A stretch of DNA of 64,000 nucleotides from Anthopleura xanthogrammica (taxonomy: Eukaryota; Cnidaria; Anthozoa; Actiniaria; Actiniidae), in contig OZ025217.1 in assembly GCA_964019055.1 (NCBI GenBank), positions 7,120,966 through 7,184,965 of the forward strand, read 5' to 3'. Below the pieces are notes generated by a model. It saw nothing but the letters and a program-made list of their open reading frames with translations. It was not told the DNA's origin and did no database searches. Below are positions 58,413 to 64,000 of the stretch, piece by piece (position 1 is the stretch's first letter; each line of letters starts with the position of its first letter). Made by a program: the position numbers and the translations under genes.

Positions 58413-59019
58413 GTGTATTTGTATATCAAACACTGGCAATCGATAATTCGATCGAGAAGGAATTTTAGTCGTGATTTGTCTGCTCTTACCATCATTAATC
58501 ACAGCTATCATCATATTCAATTACTGTAATCCTTGGAACATGAATCAAACATGAAAAAAAATTACTTAATAATAGGTAAAGATGTACTACATGTCCAAAC
58601 AATAAGAATCTGGAATATACCTTCATTGTGTTGATCTTTCGTGTATGCTAAGTTAATTCCTTATTGTTTGTTGAGTAAATATGTCAATTGAGTAAATAGT
58701 CTTTCATAACCATTGATTTTACACTGGAAACCGCGGTTGCCAGAGACGCTATAAAATGGGAAGTCCTTAAATATGATTTTAATATTTTAGCTAATTTATG
58801 AGTCGTTTACGATATTTTCTGTTTACTGTTACCAAAGTTTTAGCTAGCTTATTCTCTTAACGAACTTCGTCACAACTTAGATTTCTTTTGATAGAAAGTC
58901 GTACAATTAGTTGTTCTTGGCATTTGTTGCTTTACTTCAATGTACTGCTTAACGAATTTATAAGAAAACTTAGGGATTACTTCTTCATAGCTACCAGCCG
59001 GGGGTGCACACCTTATCAG

Positions 59020-59409
59020 TTGTTAAGAGAAATTATCTTAGATTGACATCTGTCCATCATGGCATAGGGCTGCTATTTTTAAGTCGGGGCACGCGCCAGA
59101 ATTGGGAGTTGAGTAACTGAGTTGAGTAGCTGCGACATAGGAGAGTGCCCCAAAAGTTGACTAGAAGGAGAAACTGAGATTTAAGGGAGTAAGACAACAT
59201 ATAAGGACACACCGCTGCATATAAGGTAATGTAAATCTCGTGAATCGTGCTTACCAATTTATGTATGTATGTTTGAGACTGATGCGTGTGAGATTCTTGT
59301 ATCAATAAAAGTAACTATTTGTCTTGATGTAATCTGTAACATGTAATTTATCCGCACAACTCAACGAACTCGCGCTGTCGCAGCCAAGAAATTGTGCCGT
59401 CACAATACA
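59020..59409 (+). mobile_element. Possible solo LTR
   Basis: About 390 bp beginning TTGTTAAGAGAAATT and ending near CACAATACA. It contains a TATA-like element (ACATATAAGG) and AATAAA (near 59305) in LTR order, flanked by ATCAG and TTCAG. The flank match is imperfect and no second LTR or retroviral frame is visible in the window, so this is tentative. Confidence 0.3.
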
Positions 59410-59705
59410 TTCAGTGACTGTGATATCTTTGAGAAAGCTATACATTTATCTGTAACTGTATATAGTGGTGATAGTAAAGACTCAGTAAATGACTTGAGGT
59501 CTCGTTATTCACAGTTTATTTACTATAAGCTTAAAATTTCTTTTCTTTGTTACAACCACATGACTACTTTGTGAGTGGGTGAAAATGCTCTATAACCACA
59601 ATTTCATTTTGATATGAAAAAGCTTATTTGGCGGTGAGCAGTTTCGATCCTGAAATAGATATAGTTACGTTATTTCATCAGACCATAGTTAATGGAGTGG
59701 AATGG

Positions 59706-60176
59706 TTTGGAAACCTATTGTTCTAGGTGTTTGTTTTGCGAGCGGTGTTGAAACGTACCATCACGTGATATTGACCGTGCACAATGAACCAAAGCAAGTA
59801 TGGCTGAAAATACTAGTTTCCGTACTATTTTCATGTACGAACATTTTGAAAGTGTAAAATTTTCATTTTAAGATTACAAAGAGGAGGATAAATAATTCCG
59901 CGCAGATACAGTTAAGTTACTAGATGATAAATAAGAAAGCGTTCAAAAAGGTGATTGCCCTTTTCAGTAAACAATTAAAATCTATTAAAATCTCTATTAT
60001 ATTTAGAATTAACTAAGAAATATCTCCTATTTTATAAAAGTTTTGAGAAAAAAATCGTCTATTTTCCCTAATTTACGATGAACAAACGCTGCAACTTTTC
60101 CTTCTCTGTGCACGGTCAACGTCATATAACAATAGAAAAAATCGAACAAAAGCCTAGAACAATAGGTTTCCAAACT
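59706..60176. mobile_element. TIR element with GTTTGGAAACCTATTG ends
   Basis: 471 bp. Inverted arms: TTTGGAAACCTATTGTTCTA and complement, and a second inner pair around TTGACCGTGCACA, together about 75 bp. The interior is AT-rich and non-coding. Confidence 0.8.
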
Positions 60177-63100
60177 TAAGGTAGTCTAGGTAAACAAGTA
60201 ACTTAATACTCGTTAAAACGCGTTAGTAACGTAATTAAAGCTGTTGTCCTACTAGAAAAGTAGGATAAAAGGTTGTTCTCCACAGGAAAGGAAAACTTTT
60301 GTGCGAAATAAGTAAGGATTAGCTTGGTGATTTGGCGAGTCTTGGAATGTTCATCATTGAGCTCTAGAATACTTGCACAGGCAACCCAGTGAACGCCCAA
60401 GAGCGTCTAGTTTGTAAATTTACTCCCTGCCAGCTGATCTGAAAAGGGGACGTAGAAATGACGTCACTGCAAACCTGAGGTGTCACGTAAAATTGACTTA
60501 ATAAATAAAAGTTTATATTGATCTGAGATAAATCTAGATTTTCAGGAGAGGTTTTTGATTTTTTTTTATACATTTACTATGATATTCATTATTGAGTTGG
60601 AAAATAAAACAAAGAATTCGCGAAATAATCGTTTCCCGAGTCGCCAGGCTACCTACTATGAATGACACTTTAGTTTTGCAAATTTTCTCGATTCTGATTG
60701 GCTAATATTTTTTCTCCGATTAGCTGGTGATGATTAAAAAATAAAGTATATTTAATTAATGATGATGATGAAAAACATAATATCATGGAAACCGCATACT
60801 CTGTCTAAGACCAATATCCCGAAAAAGGCATAGCTATCAAGAGGAACATACCCTTATAGGCTATATATGAGAGTGCCCCCATCCCCCCCGGGGGGGGGGG
60901 GGGGTCATGTGGTCTGAAATGGACAATTTGCATACAAAGGTAAATAGGTGTATTCAAATCTAACTGTGGTACGTGAAGCTACTCAAGGCAGGGACAGATA
61001 AGGTTAAAGATATGAAAACAAGTAACCAATAGTAGACCAATGTCATTTGAAGCTAAATGTTTTGACGCCACACGCAGCAAATTAGGCAAACTTCAAGTTT
61101 TCATTGACATATATAAGCAAATTAGTTTGGTTACTGATTTGGAAGAGATTCTTACCAGTTTGGTGGTTCCTTTTAATGTTTATTATCGTTTACCGCAATA
61201 GCAGTCAAGTGAATTGATGGCACATTACAGGTCTGGTAATGGCTACTCATTAATTTAGACTTGAAGTCTGTTCACGCCTACAGGGGAAACGAGAGGTAAC
61301 TAAATTAGAAAAATATTTCAAATTCATGAACCTGTCGTTTATGTGTTTGAACAAGTAGATGTTGTCATGATTGAGGAGTGAGTTATGAATCAACCTCTAT
61401 CTATCAGCATACGGATGTCTAGTTATAACGGTAATTATTGCTGAGACTCTGAACACTAAGATCCTCAATGTGATAAGTTAAATAAATTAGCATTTCGACC
61501 TTATTTATAAAAGCTTGTCTCACTTGTCTTCGCAATAATTGTTCATATAATTTTTCGCCAACTTGAAATCGATATCTTTTATAAAGGTCGTGCTAGGATA
61601 ATAAAAAAACGCCATGGAAATATTCGACTGATTCAGTTAAGACTCATTCAAGTTGGAAGGACATCCTGTCTCGGCTTAGCCTCAAGCTGCCAAGCAAATC
61701 GCTGGAAAAGGGTAAGTTTTAGGTTGGATGACATAGAATTAAGGAAACTACGGGCTGAGACAAAGAACTAGAAGCTTTTAAAATGTAGTGTTTTATAATA
61801 ATTTCATCCTCTACGACCTTAATCTTTATCATATCATGATCGTTGCTCGTAAGGTCAATATAGATTGAACAGACTGTAGGAAAAAAGTCAAGGCAGCTAA
61901 GGTACTTAGTCCTCTAGTTAGCTATAGAACAGCTTTATTATTTGTTCAAATAATTTTTTCTGGCCTAATCGTTAATTAAAACATAGAGACAGCTAATAGA
62001 AGTCTTGACTTCTGCCAAACCATGATATGATCTAAAACTTAAGATATGTCTAAAATTAGATCCGGTATTTTCTTTCCTTTTTCCCTAACCAATCATCATT
62101 CTTTAACTAATCTATTGATCAATGAGTCCTGTGTCGCGGTACTTGTCTTGTTTTCTCTTCTCTTCTCTTCTCTTCTCTTCTCTTCCTAACCTTTCACTGT
62201 TATTAGTTATAAGCGCCCCATTAGCCAGTAATGACGCTTACCAAATGACTTGTTAATTACCTCCCATAGCTATTGTAGCCAGAAATCTCAAGAAGCCCTC
62301 ACCTATAATGCTTCACAATTTTAACCCCGCCTACTTGGTAGGCTTTCTGATCTAGGTTCTCGGAGGCAGATTCACAGTGTTATGGACTAACATGTTTTGC
62401 CATTGAAACAGGCCGTTGTATGCATACATAATGAATAACTGCAACACAACAAAGCATCAACTACATGACCTTTCCATTAAAACCAAGCATGCAGTTTGTA
62501 AGGTATCAATCAATAAACGGTTCACCCTGTGGGCATAAATATTGGGTTTTTATCGCCATTTCACAGATTCCAAATCCGACTGCATCTCCTTAAAACAATA
62601 TATAGGTATATCAATTCTCCAGGCGTGTTCGACAAAAATAGAAAACAATTTGCCGACTGACAAACTCATTTTATCGTGATCAAGCTGTGAGTTAATTTCC
62701 TGCTATTTGGTACTCTTCAACTTTGAGCCTCTTGTGAAGCTAGTTGATTGGCTGAAGCTCTGGAACTTTCTTTCTTATAGGCCGCCATGACATTCCGGTA
62801 TGTATTCGAAAACAGTATTGAGCAGAAAGCAAATAGTAAAAAATACTCAGTATTGATGTGACCCCTTGTTGTTCGGGTTTTTTTCCTACAAATTAAAGCT
62901 TCCGAAAATGATACACAATCTGAACTTAAAATTGCGTTTTTCACCTAGGATCCTAGCAGCCATCAGCCAATTAGCCATCTATGCCAAAGTTTCAACACCC
63001 TCTCAGTTAGTGGATTTTTGGCACTTTAGTTTGTACTGCTTGGTATTTCTGTGCTAGAAAAAAAGAATCAAAACCTTCTTGACCTCCAAAAATATCGATC

Positions 63101-64000
63101 GAAAGAAGCAGATATAGCATGTTTTGGTTATTGTCAAAATTTGTATACGTTTTCTTATGTGGTATCAACTGCACAGGATATGTCAGGAATCTGAAGTTCT
63201 GGTCGATCTTGAATATTAAAGCGATTTCAGAATGCTTTTTGGTTGTATTCGAACGTGTTCAGTGTTTTACCGCTTACAGTGTTTTAGTGTGTAAACTATA
63301 ATTGGTCTAAGATTGTGGTCCACTTCTGCAAGCTGGCTGCCTTTTTTTTTTTGCAATAACACTTCCAGTTGATGGTCTTAATCTGTTAATTTTTCTAAGC
63401 AATAGGTTTTTAATTATTTCAATTTAGCGTCTAAGCTTCACTATTTGACCTGGTAATATCGCTTAAGGTCCATATTGTCTCCCTCTAATGGTTTCATTAT
63501 CTAGATATCCTTTCATTAGAATTCCGACGATAACAGTCACTATGTGTCAATCACTCGAATCTGAAGAGATCACCAGCGATGCCTATCACTTTTCTTATGA
63601 CTTGTTGTCTCAAAGTACTGTTGATGTAGCGTAAACCCTTTGCATGCACACAAGGTAAGAGGGTATTTAGTAGAAAGCACATTAAGCAATATAACACAAA
63701 ATTGGGTACATTAGAAGATTACGGTTGCCTATGTGGCAACAAGACAGCTAAATCTCAAATCATGATAGTGGGAGTCGGAACCTTCTAATTCAAAGAATTA
63801 TGTATATAATACGAAGACCTATTTTGAAGTGATCTATTATTCATACCTTAAGTGATTTCACAATGCTTTTAAAAGTTCGTTAAGTGAACATTGTTATGAG
63901 AATAGCAGCGTGCAATCATTTCAAGTTTCTTTTGTCTATTACAGCCCCCTCTCGTACCCAACTGAGTGCAATTGTCTGTCTAGATCTTTTCCTATCGGTT
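60177..64000. other. Gene-poor AT-rich stretch
   Basis: No conserved frame found. A C-run/G-run pair lies at 60880-60904, in a context (CATACCC...AGGCTATATATGAGAGTGCCCCC) similar to 7300-7335. (TTCTC)n lies at 62152-62185. A perfect donor-like GGGTAAGT at about 61709 and AAGGTAAGA at 63653 could mark untranslated exons of a gene beyond the window, but nothing else supports this. Confidence 0.5.

Noticed and set aside
61580..61715. Possible untranslated first exon ending at a perfect donor near 61709
   Set aside because: Only a donor-like sequence; no coding potential, promoter motif or downstream exon in the window.
62717..63301. Short frames of 60-75 codons near the right edge
   Set aside because: Length expected by chance in AT-rich DNA, no recognised motif or splice support.

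Overview
The window is animal nuclear DNA: AT-rich, intron-rich, and crowded with foldback transposons, short tandem arrays and SINE/LINE pieces. The protein families and repeat style point to a cnidarian, most likely an anthozoan such as a stony coral. This is inferred from content and was not checked by any search.

About 0.9-45.1 kb (+ strand) is one huge gene whose 5' end lies outside the window. I can chain 56 exons (896-45129). Splice phases agree at every junction, and the chain closes on a stop after 3,695 codons. The ectodomain, in order, is: MAM end; MAM; MAM first half; three SRCR domains; MAM second half; an unknown module; C-type lectin; LamG-like; a degenerate C-type lectin; fucolectin/F5-8C-like (FTP); PA14; an unknown module; MAM; three LDLa; MAM; MAM; MAM first half; pentraxin; MAM second half; CUB; LRR-NT and seven 72-nt LRR exons. 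Then comes a relaxin-receptor/LGR-like seven-transmembrane domain, and finally a cytoplasmic protein-kinase-like domain lacking the catalytic lysine, HRD and DFG residues. The predicted product is a lectin-rich adhesion-type GPCR fused to a pseudokinase. I consider this the main discovery candidate of the window. Two domain sets (SRCR x3 and pentraxin) sit inside MAM domains at the same MAM intron.

The introns hold long, almost perfect 6- and 7-bp arrays (490 to 1,100 bp), nested inverted-repeat elements (5.2-9.3 kb), a recent duplication of an SRCR exon, and many MITE-like elements.

From 46.3 to 53.0 kb (- strand) lies a complete five-exon gene for alpha-methylacyl-CoA racemase (386 aa). 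Its intron 3 contains a 1.9-kb TTAA-flanked DNA transposon with a truncated transposase-like ORF. Its 3' end runs into an 86-bp tandem array made from its own last codons.

From 53 to 64 kb I see no convincing gene. There is a 40-bp minisatellite, two foldback or TIR elements, a tRNA-derived SINE, a possible solo LTR and otherwise anonymous AT-rich DNA.
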